A DNA stretch of 64,000 bases from Sternotherus odoratus. Lineage: Eukaryota; Chordata; Testudines; Kinosternidae. This document shows positions 1 to 13,600 of the stretch, piece after piece (within the stretch, counting starts at the first letter, position 1; the number at the start of each line of letters is the position of its first letter). The notes below the pieces were generated by a model. It was not told the origin of the DNA and searched no databases. It saw only the letters and a program-made list of their open reading frames with translations. Location: contig JAVMKO010000003.1 of assembly GCA_032164245.1 (NCBI GenBank), positions 11,976,651 to 12,040,650 on the forward strand, given 5' to 3'. Both the position numbers and the translations under genes were made by a program.

Positions 1-540
1 GCTCCAGAGCCTTTAAGGGGCAGACAACCCCACTTTGTGGGAACAATGCTTGTACCCAGCTGTGAAAATCTGCCCCATGTGTCTAATAAAAGGTCAGATG
101 AGAAGCTGACAAAAGATTAAGGGCCAGATTGTGAAATCTTGTTGCCATTGTTGATGAGTTATTAACCTGAGTGATCCCAATGATGTCCAGGGTTCTACTT
201 GGCTGGGTGAGTAACCCTAAAAGTGGGAGTAAGAGAACTAACAGTCTGGGTAAAATTTGGTCTCCGTTGCTGAATATGACACATTCCTCTTAAATGAGCC
301 TTTTCCTGTTGCCACTTTAAACTAAAAAAAGAGTCTGTGAAATATACAGTGCCTACATTCACTTTTTAATTTCAGATACCCAGATGTTAAAATGAATTAG
401 TATGCCATATGCTTTGCATACAGTTAGGTTTCAGCAACTCTACCAGTCGAGTAAAAGCGGTACAACTCTAGTGTGGACAAGGCCTGAAAATCCCACCTGA
501 AAAGGTTACTTGCAATAAGGCAGTTTTTAATAAGTCTGTA

Positions 541-930
541 ATATGTTGGTCCCAGGATACTAGAGAGACAAGGTGGGTGAGATAATATCTTTTATTGGAC
601 CAACTTCTGTTGGTGGAAGGTATAAACTTTCAAGCTACACCAAGCTCTTCTTCAGGTATGGGGAAGGAAATCACAGTGTCTGAGCTAAATGTAAGGTGGA
701 ATAGACTGTGAAGCATAAGGGGCAATGCATGTTGGATGTGGTCACTTGAAATGAAGTGGGAAATTGAGGGCTAGATGTTATACATAAGGGGTTTGAATTG
801 GGCAATTAAGGGTACCAGGGGTGTGATGTGTTACAAATGGTTTTAGTGAGCCATAAGCAGCATCCCTATTGAGACTATAGGGGTTTTTGGTGTCTTGCAG
901 AGTTATGAATATAAGTTCCAAGGCCTTTGA
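541..930. repeat. Turtle-type dispersed repeat
   Basis: Contains the characteristic ATCTTTTATTGGACCAAC and CAAGCTCTTCTTCAGG blocks followed by a tail ending near GTTATGAATATAAG, which I recognise as a common dispersed repeat of turtle genomes. Lies in copy B intron 6. Bases 1-540 and 931-1580 of the same intron show nothing I can classify. Confidence 0.5.
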
Positions 931-1580
931 AGGGGTGTGATGGGGTGTGTAACCCCCACACTGGTGAGAAAAGGGTTAAGGAGCTGCTCTGGGCCCAGAA
1001 AGCCTCACAGTGAAGGCTGAGCTCAGAAGGGAACAAAACAGCTCAGTCAGGGTGGATGGAGCTGGGGAGCAGTTGTGTGCTTCAGGCTCCTACTGAAAAC
1101 CCATCGAGGCCCCACACAGTGGGGCCCAGGCCTCATCACCAGGCCTCCCCAGACCTTTCAACTGAAGAGGTTGATGAAGAGATGCACTTGTGAGTGGAAG
1201 ACCCAATGAACCACGGACAGAGAGGGCTCCAGGAGAGACTCGGAGGCTCCCAGTGACACCAACAGAGAAACAGAAGCCAGGTTAGGAAATGGCCCAGGGA
1301 GCAGGCATAGGGGCACCCTACCTCCTCGGCCGCACATTTTGAATTACTGTTTCATTGGTCCCTGCGCTGGAACCTACCTCCGGCTATTGACACTCGCCAC
1401 TGGGCAACATAACCCAGAGAACAGTGCTGCCAGGACTGGTTCTGAAACCACCACCCCCCACCCCAACAAAGTGTTTTGCAGGTTTCCTTTGAGGACGAGT
1501 ATTGGGGGGGGGAAATCAGATATGGAGTGATCTGGTCCAATCAAAGAGAAATAAAGTGTTCCTGCAGTCCTCGTACTTAC

Positions 1581-1679
1581 AGGCATGGCATTCGCTTGGG
1601 AGGCCCAGAGTAATAGGAGGGCATAATTGGAAGCTAAATGTTTTTCATGCAAGTTATCCAGGAGATGCTGCAGCAGTGT
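1581..1679 (-). CDS. CYP39A1: CYP39A1 copy B exon 6
   Basis: 33 codons, TLLQHLLDNLHEKH then the I-helix segment YALLLLWASQANAMP; donor CCT/GTAAGT, phase 0. CYP39 and related sterol P450s carry Asn instead of the usual I-helix Thr, and that Asn is present here. Confidence 0.92.
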
Positions 1680-4600
1680 CTGTTATAAGTAAGAGCATAA
1701 AATATATACACACACACATTAGTGTCCTGGAAAACCATACCCTAAAAAATGGATACATCCTTCCAACAATTTATCAATTACAAATAAAGCTAGTTAACAA
1801 TTTTCAATGCCAGTTTAGATAGACAAGAGCTTCCCAAAGAAGTGAAATTCACTTCTGTGCAGAGGGCCAACATGAGGTCTCTGTACCACTCAAGGGTCTA
1901 GTGAAGATTCTAGGTGACTTATACGGTGCAGAGGCATTGTGCTGGGATGTGCATGGGGTGAATTTCATGCTGAGAGAACGTATATATCCACAAGTAATCT
2001 GCCTGGCTCAGAGGCCAAAATCCTACAAGCACAGCAGATAGTGGACATGCAAGGGAGTTAAGCTTAAATTCACAATTCTTGGTCTGATACATCAAAGCTA
2101 GCAACCACTGGTGTATGTCAATGATAAACTAGGATGCCCAGATGTCCACTGGCAGGTGAGCATTTGTTACTGTTAATGGAGATCCACATCTTGAAATGGT
2201 CACTGTTTCCTCAAAAACAAAATGCCAATTACCAGGCAGATTCCATCATGTCAAGTACTCTGGCCCAGCCAACTCTTGTATGTAACAATATTCTTTGACC
2301 AGAATTTTCACCATTACCTAAGCAGAATAATTAGAGGAAGAAACTCTCGGTGGTAGCTGTAACTTAGTGTACCTGGCTTCAGATCTACTTGGTCACCAGC
2401 ACCTTCTTCTATCTATTAACCTAAATACCTGTTTGAGGATCTACCCACTCTGCACCAGCATGTACAAAATACAAAAAGATTTTACACAGTTCACAATCCA
2501 CAGCTCCCAGCAGGAAACACTGAAGAAGCCCTTCACTTGATTCCTTCAGCTGGTGACCTCTGAAAGTGGACAGGCAAATTTGATGGCCAAACTCATCTCA
2601 GAACTCTCAAGAGTAGTGTGTGACATCTAAGGGCTTGTCTGTACAGTAATTTAGTGTGTACTAAGCGGGGATGTGGCTCTACAGAGCTGCCGTTTGCCAT
2701 GCACTAACTGACTGCGTGGACCCTGCTGCTGCACACTAACAGTTCTGTAGTGTGTTTTGATCTACTGCGAGTGCACTATAGAACTTTTAGTGTGCAGTAG
2801 CAGGATCCACATGGCCAGCTAATGCGCAGCAGGCTGGTGTGGTGTAGATTTATACCCCAGCTTGCAACATGTTAAATCACCATATAGACAAGCCCTAAGA
2901 GTCTAGCAGAATAAACTAAGCTGATCGGTGAGGTTAGAAATGATGGGTCTGAAGCTACTGCCTTTGAAGTCACTAGCACATCCTTAAAATCTATCTAAGC
3001 GAGATGGGCTTGGTAGGCTTAATGAGCTCTTCCTGAAATGACTTTATGTCCTTTATCCCTGCATGCAAAGTATAACTGTGGCAATGCCGATCTGGCACTT
3101 TATTTAAAGGCCTCTGACAGATTTACCTTGGAATCGCTCTGCGACGGGTTGGCTCTCTCAACATCTGATACCACGTTTTCAAACACTTTTAGAAGCCATT
3201 TTTTGGATTTAGACCAGTTCCTGTGAAGAAAAACAAACAATAAAATAGGAATTGTTTGAAATGCATTTGGGGAAACAATTCAGGCAGCACAGCGCAGCAT
3301 CACTTTCACAGAGAGAACTCCTCACTTTCTCTCCAAGCCTTCTCAGAGCACCTCAGTAGTATTCCACTGATGGACAGACGTACCAAGCTGATTTTCAGTA
3401 TGGTGGAGTCCATTGGAGTCAACCCCAGCAGTGGAAGGTCAGCAGCTCTGAAACCCACAACAGCTAAACACATGGTCTGGTGGCCAGAACAGGGACCTGA
3501 CACTCAGGACTCCTGGATTTTCCTGCTTGCCCTCCTACTGGTTTCCTGTGTGACTTTGGACGGGTTACTTAGGCCAAATTTTTCCAAAAGTGACCATTAA
3601 CTTTGGATGCCTCAGTCTTTGGGTGTCCAATCTGAGAAAACAAGGTCTGACTTTTAGAGGTGCTGAGCATTCACAGCTCCCATCTCAAGGCAATGAGGTC
3701 CGTGGGTGCTTACAACTAAAAATGAGGCCCCAAATGTCTGTGATTGGGCACTAAATACTGAAGTCCTGGGGGTGTTGTTTACAAAACCAACACATAGGGC
3801 CTGATTCTCCTCATGCAGTGGAGTAATTCTGTTGACTTCAGTGGAGTTATTCATGTTTTACACCAGTATATGTTAAAGCCCAACTAACACTGCATTTGAC
3901 TGAAATGGAATCAAAGACAGAACATTGTTTTCTGGGGACATGCTGCTAGGGTTACCAGGATAAGACACTTCTAATAGGTTTGCAAGACTTGCCCCGTTCC
4001 CCCACACGCTCTGTTACCTCATAAAACACTCAGGCATCTGGGACCCATATTCAAAATCCTCATCATACTTCAGAAAATGCTCTTCAAACCCCTTGATGTC
4101 ACTCTTGTTTGTTGGACAGACACCTTTTCCAAATAAGAGATTTACTGTTGCTGGATACATGACAGATCTGAAATAACAGACGCATGGCAGCATTAGGCCA
4201 CTGGGAAGCTGTTCTAGCGTCTTGCCAGGCCTGTTTGATTACCAACAGGAAAATAACTCTTTGGGCCCAACTGTGGAACCTTAACTCATGCTGGGATGAA
4301 ATTCTCCCCTTTGTAGAAGGGCCAGCAGGACTTAAGCCCTCAACACAGAGTTTAAGGGGGACCTACGTGATCAATAGTTCTTGCACAAGCCCTCAGGTTG
4401 TGGTCAAATTGTACTAGTTAGTGAGCGTTTACTAACTCTCCTGAGTAGCCTTAGAATGGTAATCTGCATTGGAGTACCCTCTCCCCATGCCCATTACCCA
4501 TCAGTCTGATTCCTAATGAGCTTCCTTGGTATAGGGTGACCAGATGTCCTGATTTTATAGGGACAGTCCCGATTTTTGGGGCTTTTTCATATGTAGGCTC

Positions 4601-7600
4601 CTATTCCCCCCCCCCCCCAATCCTGATTTTTCACATTTGCTATCTGGTCACCCTACCTTGCTAGGACTTCCCCTGTCAGTGGCTGCACCAGAACCTCTTC
4701 TCCTGGATGCAACCCACAGCCTGGGCTTAGAAATGTAGCCCCATGCCTGGCTGCATTACAGTCCCCCCCTGAGTCTCGTTGGGTTAGGGGATGCTTTTCC
4801 CTCCACTCTGCTTCCCTCCCAGCCTACTCATTTCAGCTCCTTCTCCCTGCACACCCCCCCCCCAGTGGATTTCATTGGGGGTCATTAGATCTATGAATTC
4901 CTAACACATCTTTCCCTGAGCTCCAGCTACTATTTAATAACTATTAGAGACAAGGATGGTTTTAGGGTGACCAGATGTCCCGATTTTATAGGGACAGTCC
5001 CGATTTTTGGGTCTTTTTCTTATATAAGCTCCTATTGTTAGGGCAGACTCAGTTTCCCTTGCTCCTTCTCCCCATGTATTCTTCCTCACCAGCCATCACA
5101 TAGTTAAACCCCCAAGAGTAGCAAAGCATTTCAGTAATAGTGCTGACAAACAAGTTGTTTCTGTATTGTTAGCTATACCAAGAATGTGACCTTGCCTAGA
5201 CAAATCACGGGCTGTAGGCCTCAGGAGATGAGCTCATGTTGTATATCGCCAGATTGTATCTATATGTATGTAACAACTTCACTAGGAAATAGACTCGTAT
5301 TCATAAGCTTGTTGGCATCATGTACGCTTTCTCAAGGTCCTCACATCAGGTGCCTCAAGAGGGCAATGACCTAGGCGTGATGTAAGGGTTTGCTAATGCG
5401 CATGCTTCAAGTAAGTCTTTTCCCTCCCTCTACCCATTCCCCCTCCCCTTTGAATATACTCTATAAAAGGCTGCTTGGTACTGATAATAAACGGAGCTGC
5501 TGCTAACCCCCTTTCTAGACCGAGAGGAGGGTGCCTCAGTTTCCCCTTTGATCAAAGTTGACTTGTGTGTTTCTTCAGTGGTCTCTGACAGCTTGTGAGC
5601 TTCTTGCCGCCACTACTATCCGGAGTGTACGGTAAGGGGGAGCGACATGCCATTAATTTTCCCCTGACACTATTACCCCAAAACCCGCTTCATTTTGTTT
5701 GCCTTTCTAAATATCACATGCAACATTTCCCCTGCTGTCTCTCTGGCGCCATCTGCTGGCTGAATGCATCTCAGCTCCAGGTCAGCTATAGAAACATTTT
5801 TCAACCAGTGTGTATTTCAATTCTTTCAGTCCCCATTTTATAGCACATAATAAAGGTGTACAACACAAGATTTATCATATTCCCCTTGGTAACAAAGAGT
5901 CCTGTGGCACCTTAAAGACTAACTATAAAGTTTTGAAGCATAAGCTTTTGTGGGCTAATACCCACTTCGTTGGATGCAAGCATTCCTCTTATGTGCTTCT
6001 GCAGTTGATTATCTTAGTTCTGACCAAATTGGCTTATTAAGTTTTATGATATGTCTGCACTGCACACCACTGGCAGGGGTGGCTAGGGTATGTGAGAAAC
6101 TAGCCATTTCCACACTGCAGTGAGTAGCTACACACATCAGTAAGAGGCCCTGGCAGAGGGGAGGCAGTGAGGCCTTAGGCCTGGTCTACAATGGGGGGGG
6201 GGGGGGGGAGAGAGAACACAAAATATGCAACTTCAGCTATGCAAATAGCATAGCTGAAAACAACATATCTCAGGATGATTTACCTGGGCGTCCTCACGGA
6301 GGCAAGTTGAACGCTGCTGCTCCCCCATCAACTCCGCTTCTGCCTCTCGTGGAGGTGGAGTTCCAGAGTCGATGGGAGAGTGCTCGGGGATCAATTTATC
6401 GCGTCTACACTAGACGTGATAAATCGATCCCCGATAGATCGATCACTACTGGGTAGTGTAAACGTACCCTTAGTAAGTAGAAGAGGCTGGGCTTATCTTT
6501 TTTCAAAACTCGAGTCGTAACAGATTTTTCTCCATGGTAGCCAGTCCCAGCCTCCGCCCTCTCCAGACCCAACCACTTTATGAGCGGCACCAGCCAGCTC
6601 AGCCACCAGGCACAGCGAGACAAAGAACGACTTGGTCTGCGTTCCTGGAGAAGTTTCCTCTTGGATCCCACAGGCCGATCTCCTCCTGCAGACTTTATAA
6701 TACTGTCATGGCTGCAGCTACTCTTTAGTCAGCAAAGAACATGGACATTGGTTCAACAGAGCACCATTATAAAAGTTACATACCGTATTAGATCACTGAG
6801 ATTTTCAGTTCCTGCCATGCCCAAGCAGTCCATGTGCTCATGTAATTCGTGACACAGAGTCCCAGCAAAAAGGTACAGGCTAGAGGTACCCATTTTTCCT
6901 TTCATCATGCTATAGAGTCGGCTATGGTTCCGATAAAAGATTTCTGCAGGAACTGAAGCTTTAAATACAAAAAAAAAAAAAAAAAAAGAAGGGAGGAGGC
7001 GTAAAGGTTTTTGGAAACCAGCCAACGTACATTTTAAATGTAAAAAGTGTCTGTTTTGTATATTACTGGTCACACTGGTTTCAGGTTACTGTGATCTTAT
7101 TCTCCGTGGGTGAAATTCATACCCGCAAAGATTTTATTCCCACAGCCTGCATTTCTGACCGTGTAAAGGGATCAGCAGTGGTTAACACCCGGATCCCGCT
7201 AACTTTTCCTTTTCTTTCTCAGTAGGGAACTTCCTCCTTCTGCCTTATAAAGCTTCAGTCTTGGAAATAAATATGCCAGACACATCCGCTGATTTGTGTG
7301 CCAGACAGTTCCAAAGGCACATTTTGGAGCTTCGGGTCAAGAGCATACAGAATCGCTGCTCCATCACCTGCCCTGAGCACCTCCTAGGCTTGCAGGGTGG
7401 GGCGGACTGTGAGGGGGGAGTTCAAGGAGTTATTGTTAATCTGTAAGTGACCTGGGATCTAAGTGTTTATTGCTCAACAGTCCCCCTCACTTTCTCCTCT
7501 GCATCAGGTGCCACTGTGCCCTTTGGGAAGCCATTCTCCTTGGTCTCTGACCGTGGGGACAGCAGTGCATTGAGATGAAACCAGGTGGAGGTACAGGGGT

Positions 7601-10600
7601 GACACCACCATCACCTGGGCCTAGCTGAGGACATTAACACCACCAGGCCTGTAGGCATGAGCTCTAGCCAGCAGCCCCACTCTGGTGAAAGTAGTGGCTG
7701 AGTGCGGAGAACAGACTCCTGACTGGGTGTGGAGTGACAGGCGTCATTTCGATAAGTGACAGGCGTCACTTTATTCAAGCCTTGTATTAAATAGCAGGTG
7801 TCATCACAGCAGGTCCCAGGACTCTACATGGAGCACCATTTCGAGGGGAGACGGGGGTTAAGCCATGTACGTGCTTTTAAATATTTGAGTGGCCCAACTG
7901 GCAGCAAACACCCCCCCCCCAAACCCTGAAATGTATTATCTGGAAATAATCTAATGATTTTGAGGGGCCTGACTCATGATTTTGAAAGCCTGAGGTTGGC
8001 AATACTGGTAAAGGTCATTGAACATCTGTACAGGGAAAACTCTTGAGAGGACTGTCGTCGTTGTCCAGTGGCACATTGTTGCTTTATGGCTAGCAAAGGC
8101 AGATTGCACAATATGTATGTGGAGGTGGAAAATGCAGCCTGCAATAGACAGCTGCTGGCTGGGCCATCCAAGCCCATTTCTTTGGGGATCAGAACTGCTC
8201 TATTTTGGTTCTCATCCCTGTAAACATGCAAAACATCTCATGTTCAATCAACTAATTTATCTCCCAGCAATGAGAGAACTTACTCCCGTAGCCCACTTTC
8301 CATTTGTTTAAAGGATGTGTGAATGGGATTCAAGGTTGGCATAACACACCAGCAAAGTGTGTCCTGCATTCTCCTCCTTGATCTATTCTGCGAGAGGAGA
8401 ACAGTTTACTATTGCTACCAGTTTCTCCTTTTGCTCAAGTGATAGATGTCGGTCCTATGCTCTGAAGCTCTTACATGTGCCCACCACAAAAAGGCTGATA
8501 CCTAGTTGGGGCTGTTAAGTTTTACTTCCATACAAACAATACAGGTTGTTGGTTCAAAAATCTACTGATGACATGTTCTGGGGTCATTATACATGTTCAG
8601 GGCCTTGGACAACAAATCGTTACATCTGTGTGTGACAGTTTGGGGAATATGTTGATATCAATTTAAAAATTTCATTTAGTTTTGTGAGGATCATTTATGA
8701 TTGTAATCTGCAGTGTGGATTAGAATCTCCATTTTGTATATGACCCATTTTGGGGTCTGGCACTCAGCATCATTTTGAACTGGCATATGTGTAGCTTGCT
8801 CCTGAGGTATAACAAAGTCAGAGAGGACAGGGTTGGGTAGTGACAGGACTGGTAGTGACAGCTCTCCCCATGTTGAGAAATAACACAAGAAGTGTCATCC
8901 AGCCAGCTCCAAAGGAACATGGGCTTGCTAGTGACTCTTATCTACTGCTGCTGGGGGGCTCAGAAGGACTGGGGCACAGGTTCCAAGGTCTAGGTGGCTG
9001 CAGTGCAGGGTCCCACAGACATGGGGTCTACACCTCAGGAGTACCCCGAGTGTCCCAGAACTAGGAACAGTCACTACTCAGATCCAAGTTGGTTAGTGGC
9101 CATGCAGTCGGATCCCCTCATGAAAGACTGATGTCTATCCAGAGAGCAGGAGTGGCCCAAGCTATGACATTGTGTATTGCATTTGCCCCTTAATCCACAA
9201 TCAAAGCACAAAGTTAAGATATGAATTTAAGACCTGACCCAAAGACCCATGGGTTATGGATCACATCTTTAACCTTGATGGGTGCCTAGATTAGCTTTCC
9301 TTTGAAAGGGAGATATCCCTTACTTGTGCGCTGGACCGTTTGCTGCACCGCCTTCTCAAAATCTACGTCCTTCGATGTAAAAAATACTTCAATCCCCTCT
9401 TCCTCAGTCACAAAGGTGAATCGGTTTCCCAGAGCAAACACTGTGAATATTGGCCCATACTGTAAAAACAAGGAGTTAAAAAATGAATGACTTTATTGCA
9501 AATGCAAGATCAGAGCCGCGGTCTCCCATAAAATGTAGCAGGAATTGCACCAATACAATAGAAATGAGAGAAAGAAAATAAAACCAAAGTAGAGGGGTGC
9601 AGCTTCACTATCTAAAATCCTTGTTCAAGAGCAAACAGACGTAAATAAATTAGACTTGAATTCATAGATTTTAAGGTGAGGAGGGACCCTGGTGATCATC
9701 TCCTCTGACTGGCTGCATGGCACCAGTCACAGAATTTCACACACTGGTTCCTGAACCCAGCACAATTGTGGTTCAGTGATCACATAACTTCTAACCCAAC
9801 AAGACTGATGCCCAATTTGGATCTTATTCAGAAGTGTCACACCTTTAAGTGTTCTATGTCTAGACAGAGGTGGCCAGTTTTCTCCCTTTCTTGTACAGAA
9901 GTCGTCATTTTAAAAACAACACTTTATCTTCACCTATCCTCTTTTTGGTATCATCCTCAGACAATTCTAGCAGCACTCCAAGCACAACCCCTTGTGCTTC
10001 TGTCAGGAATTTAAGCAGTTGACAAGTAACTTTCAGGTTCCCTAAGGATACAGTTTTAAGTTTTTCACCTTGCTCCTTATGTGTACATTCTAATCAATAG
10101 AACTCCAACCTGCATGCTCTTAGCTCTTTGTCACTCATTTGACAATTAGGAAATGCTGACTTTTATCCTGTTTCTGTTTTTCATTTCTATGGATTCCTTC
10201 ATCTCGAGATTCTGATAGATCGAGTCTTTTTTCTTGTTCCTGATCTGAGACCATTCCTCATCCCCTGCTGCTTCTCCTTTATTGTCCAAGGCAACTTTCT
10301 CCCCCCTCCACTCCTCCATTGTCAGTTTCAATGTTCAGCCAGCTGAGCTTCATCTGCCATTAAGCCCTATGAATTCCTGGTTTCCCTCTAGGTTCAGCAT
10401 CTAAGATTAATTGGTCCCTCCTGGCCCACAATAACTCACTGAAGGTTTGCGTGCGATGGGCACTCCCTCACAAGGACACATCTCCTACCTAAAACATCAG
10501 TTGGCAAAGAGATGGGTTTATCTCAGATAACAAACCTTGCACAAAAGTTAGGTCCTGACTTCTAGAGGATGTTAAGAGCAAAAAGAAGTCATACATAAGG

Positions 10601-13600
10601 ATGTGTTAACAGAACCATAAAACTAGGCAGTAAAATAGATTCTTTTGTAATCACTAAAAAATCTTTCTCCTGGAAACCTTAAGAAAAACATTTATAGTTG
10701 AGAAATATTTTATAGAAAACCTTTGTTTATTTCTTAAGTGTAGAGATGGCATACCCTTGTGAAACGCCTACTAAATGGAAATCTTCTAATGTAATTTCCT
10801 AATATAATTGCTACCATTGTAAATGGTAAAATGCTTGATGGACCACCATGGAATCTAATGTCCTTAATAAACTAGCGATGTAAAAAGCCATTTAAATAGA
10901 GTGTACTTATATTATTGGGGAATTAATTATTTAGGTATTTGGCAAACTTATGCAACCACTCACCGAATTTAGGAAGACGAGAATAATCTCTACAAAAATT
11001 GTTATGAAGAATCAAACATTTTTAATAACTATTTAAGCAAAAAACTCTCTCTAAAAATTATTGACTTCTGAAAAAGACTGCTTTGAGAATTAAAGCATTC
11101 ATATAAAGAGTAGGGGTGTTTGGACTTTTTGAAAACAGAATTTAAATGTCTGTCTCCTCCTAATACAGCATGGAAAGAAAATCCTCCAAATATTAATGAT
11201 GAACCTGTTGAACTGGAGATAGTTCACCTCCCAAAGACTTCATAAATATCTGCTTCAATTGCCTTTAGTAAATGAAATAACCAAACAATCATTCTTTTTC
11301 TGATATAGCTGTAAAACGAATCTGAAAAGTATTCAAAATAAATCACTTTAAAAATGTACCTTCTAAAAATGAAACCTACATCTATCTCTGAGTCATCAAG
11401 AAATGTATTAAGGTTACAACAACCAAAAAGAATGCACTTTTATGTAGAAATCCATGATTAAATTGAGTCTTCCTGACTAGTGATTTAAATCATGATTGAA
11501 ATAAATTTGATTTAAATCAAATCCACCCTGCAGAAAACTATATCACACAGCAGTACCAAAGAAAGGCTACCTTCCAACGCTAAGACAATCATCACAGATG
11601 AGGTGGAAGCAGTCAAAAACACTGCCAGGGGATTAGATTAGAAAACTCTTGTAATGATTTTATTGGGATATTGAAATGGTATTGTAATCTAAAATATTGA
11701 CAGCTTCTCCTTGTAATCACCAAATGATTAGACCATGTATTCCTGGAGAAGAGACAGAGGCCAAACACTTGTAAACAGATAAATAGTGGGTTTAATTGGA
11801 TTTAAGATATTTGCTAAATGGCCTGTTTTAAGAGAACTCCTGAAATGGCTTCTTCTAAGCAACTGATTTAAACAACTTTGACAGGAGTTAGTTAGGAGTG
11901 TTTACTCTGACTTTTTATAAACTGGCTTAGGTTATCGATGACAACCTGACAGAAGCCATCTGCCCTTAAAATTTTGTCCATCCATAAACAGCTTTTCGTT
12001 TCCTCTGAACTCACAATAATTTTGGGAGATAAGACCTGGGTCTCAGTTTACCAAGAGCAAAACATCCACCAGAGGTGGACTCACCCTCAAAAGTGTAATC
12101 TCCATTAAGAAGTCTCTGGAGGCATAAAGAAGAGGTTGCAACGGAAGTAGCCAGTTTATCATTTGTTCTGTCATTTGTGTTTTGTTTAATGCTTTCTTTT
12201 CCTTTAATGATGAAATAATCACAATCATGAATGATGGCTATTTTGCTTGGTTTTTATTGTCCCCTAAAGTACGTAAAAGAGCCCCTGTAACTAAAAGAGC
12301 AGAGTCACATCCCTGAATTGTCAGTGAGAGAGAGAATTAGTAAGAGCTGGCCAACCATTTCTTTCTGCATGCATCGGACAAAGTGGGTATTAGCCCACGA
12401 AAGCTTATGCTTCAATACTTTAGTTAGTCTTTAAGGTGCCACAGGACTCTTTGTCACTTCTGCAATTCCAGACTAACACGGCTACCTCTCTGATTCCAAC
12501 CATTTCTTGTTTCTCTAGACTAAATATTTTTGGTAAATTTGGGGATAGAATTACTTGGTGCCCACCCCAATTCAAAACGATCACTTTTCTCCCACAAAAG
12601 GGAGAAAGAGCAAAAGTTACTCCCCATTTTCTGACCAGCTCTAATATCAACAAGAAATCCACTTAGAGTGACCAGATGTCCCGATTTTACAGGGACAGTC
12701 CTGATATTTGGGTCTTTTTCTTATATAGGCTCCTATTATCCCCCACTCCCATCCCGATTTTTCACATTTGCTGTCTGGTCACCCTAAGGCCACCCTGTGG
12801 TTGAGAAGATAGTTAAATTTTCAGACTTAGTCAACTCTTTTTTCTCTCTTGTGAGAATTCAGCTAAAGCTGATGTCTCCCTGTTCACAGAAACCTGGATG
12901 GGGCCATCAGCTCACTTCAGATAAGCAACCAAACAGCCATCTACTGCCAGGACCTGATTTACACTTTACGTGCCCCTAGGCACAACATCTTCAGTGCCCC
13001 CCCCCCTTCAAGTGGCCCTGCCTGGAGCGCCCCCTCCCCCCACTTTCCCAGGTGGCTCTGTGACCCCAGCAGCCCTGTGTGGCCCACTTTGCCTCCAGGA
13101 AGGCTGCTGTGACTTTCACTTGACGAAAAAATGCACCCACCACCCAGCTGCTAGCTGTTTGCCGCTGCCCACCAGACCAGTCAGCCTCAGCCAGCTCAGG
13201 CTGTTCTGGTGCCACAGAGACCTCTGGTAGGCAAAAGGCAGAACTGCAGCATGTTTTCTGCAGGAAAAAAAAATTCTGCCTCCCGTGGACAAGAATTCTG
13301 TGCATGCTGCAAACGTCACCTCTGGGGAGGGGGCACGACGTGAGAGAAGTGGTGTGTGGAGCGTCTTGGCAGGGGGCGGACCAGGTCAGGGCTGCCTCCC
13401 TCAGGGTGAACTTTGGGGCAGGAGGAATGTAGCAGGGAAAAAAATCATGACATCATATTGATGATGAAAACATTTTTGCACCGATTCTCTCTCTCCTGTG
13501 GTGCCCAGTGGTCTTCCCCCTTTTCCTGCTGCTGCTGCTGCCTGAAACAAGAACCTGTTTCAAGCGATAACAGCAGCAAAAGCGGGGAGTTCGCTGGGTG

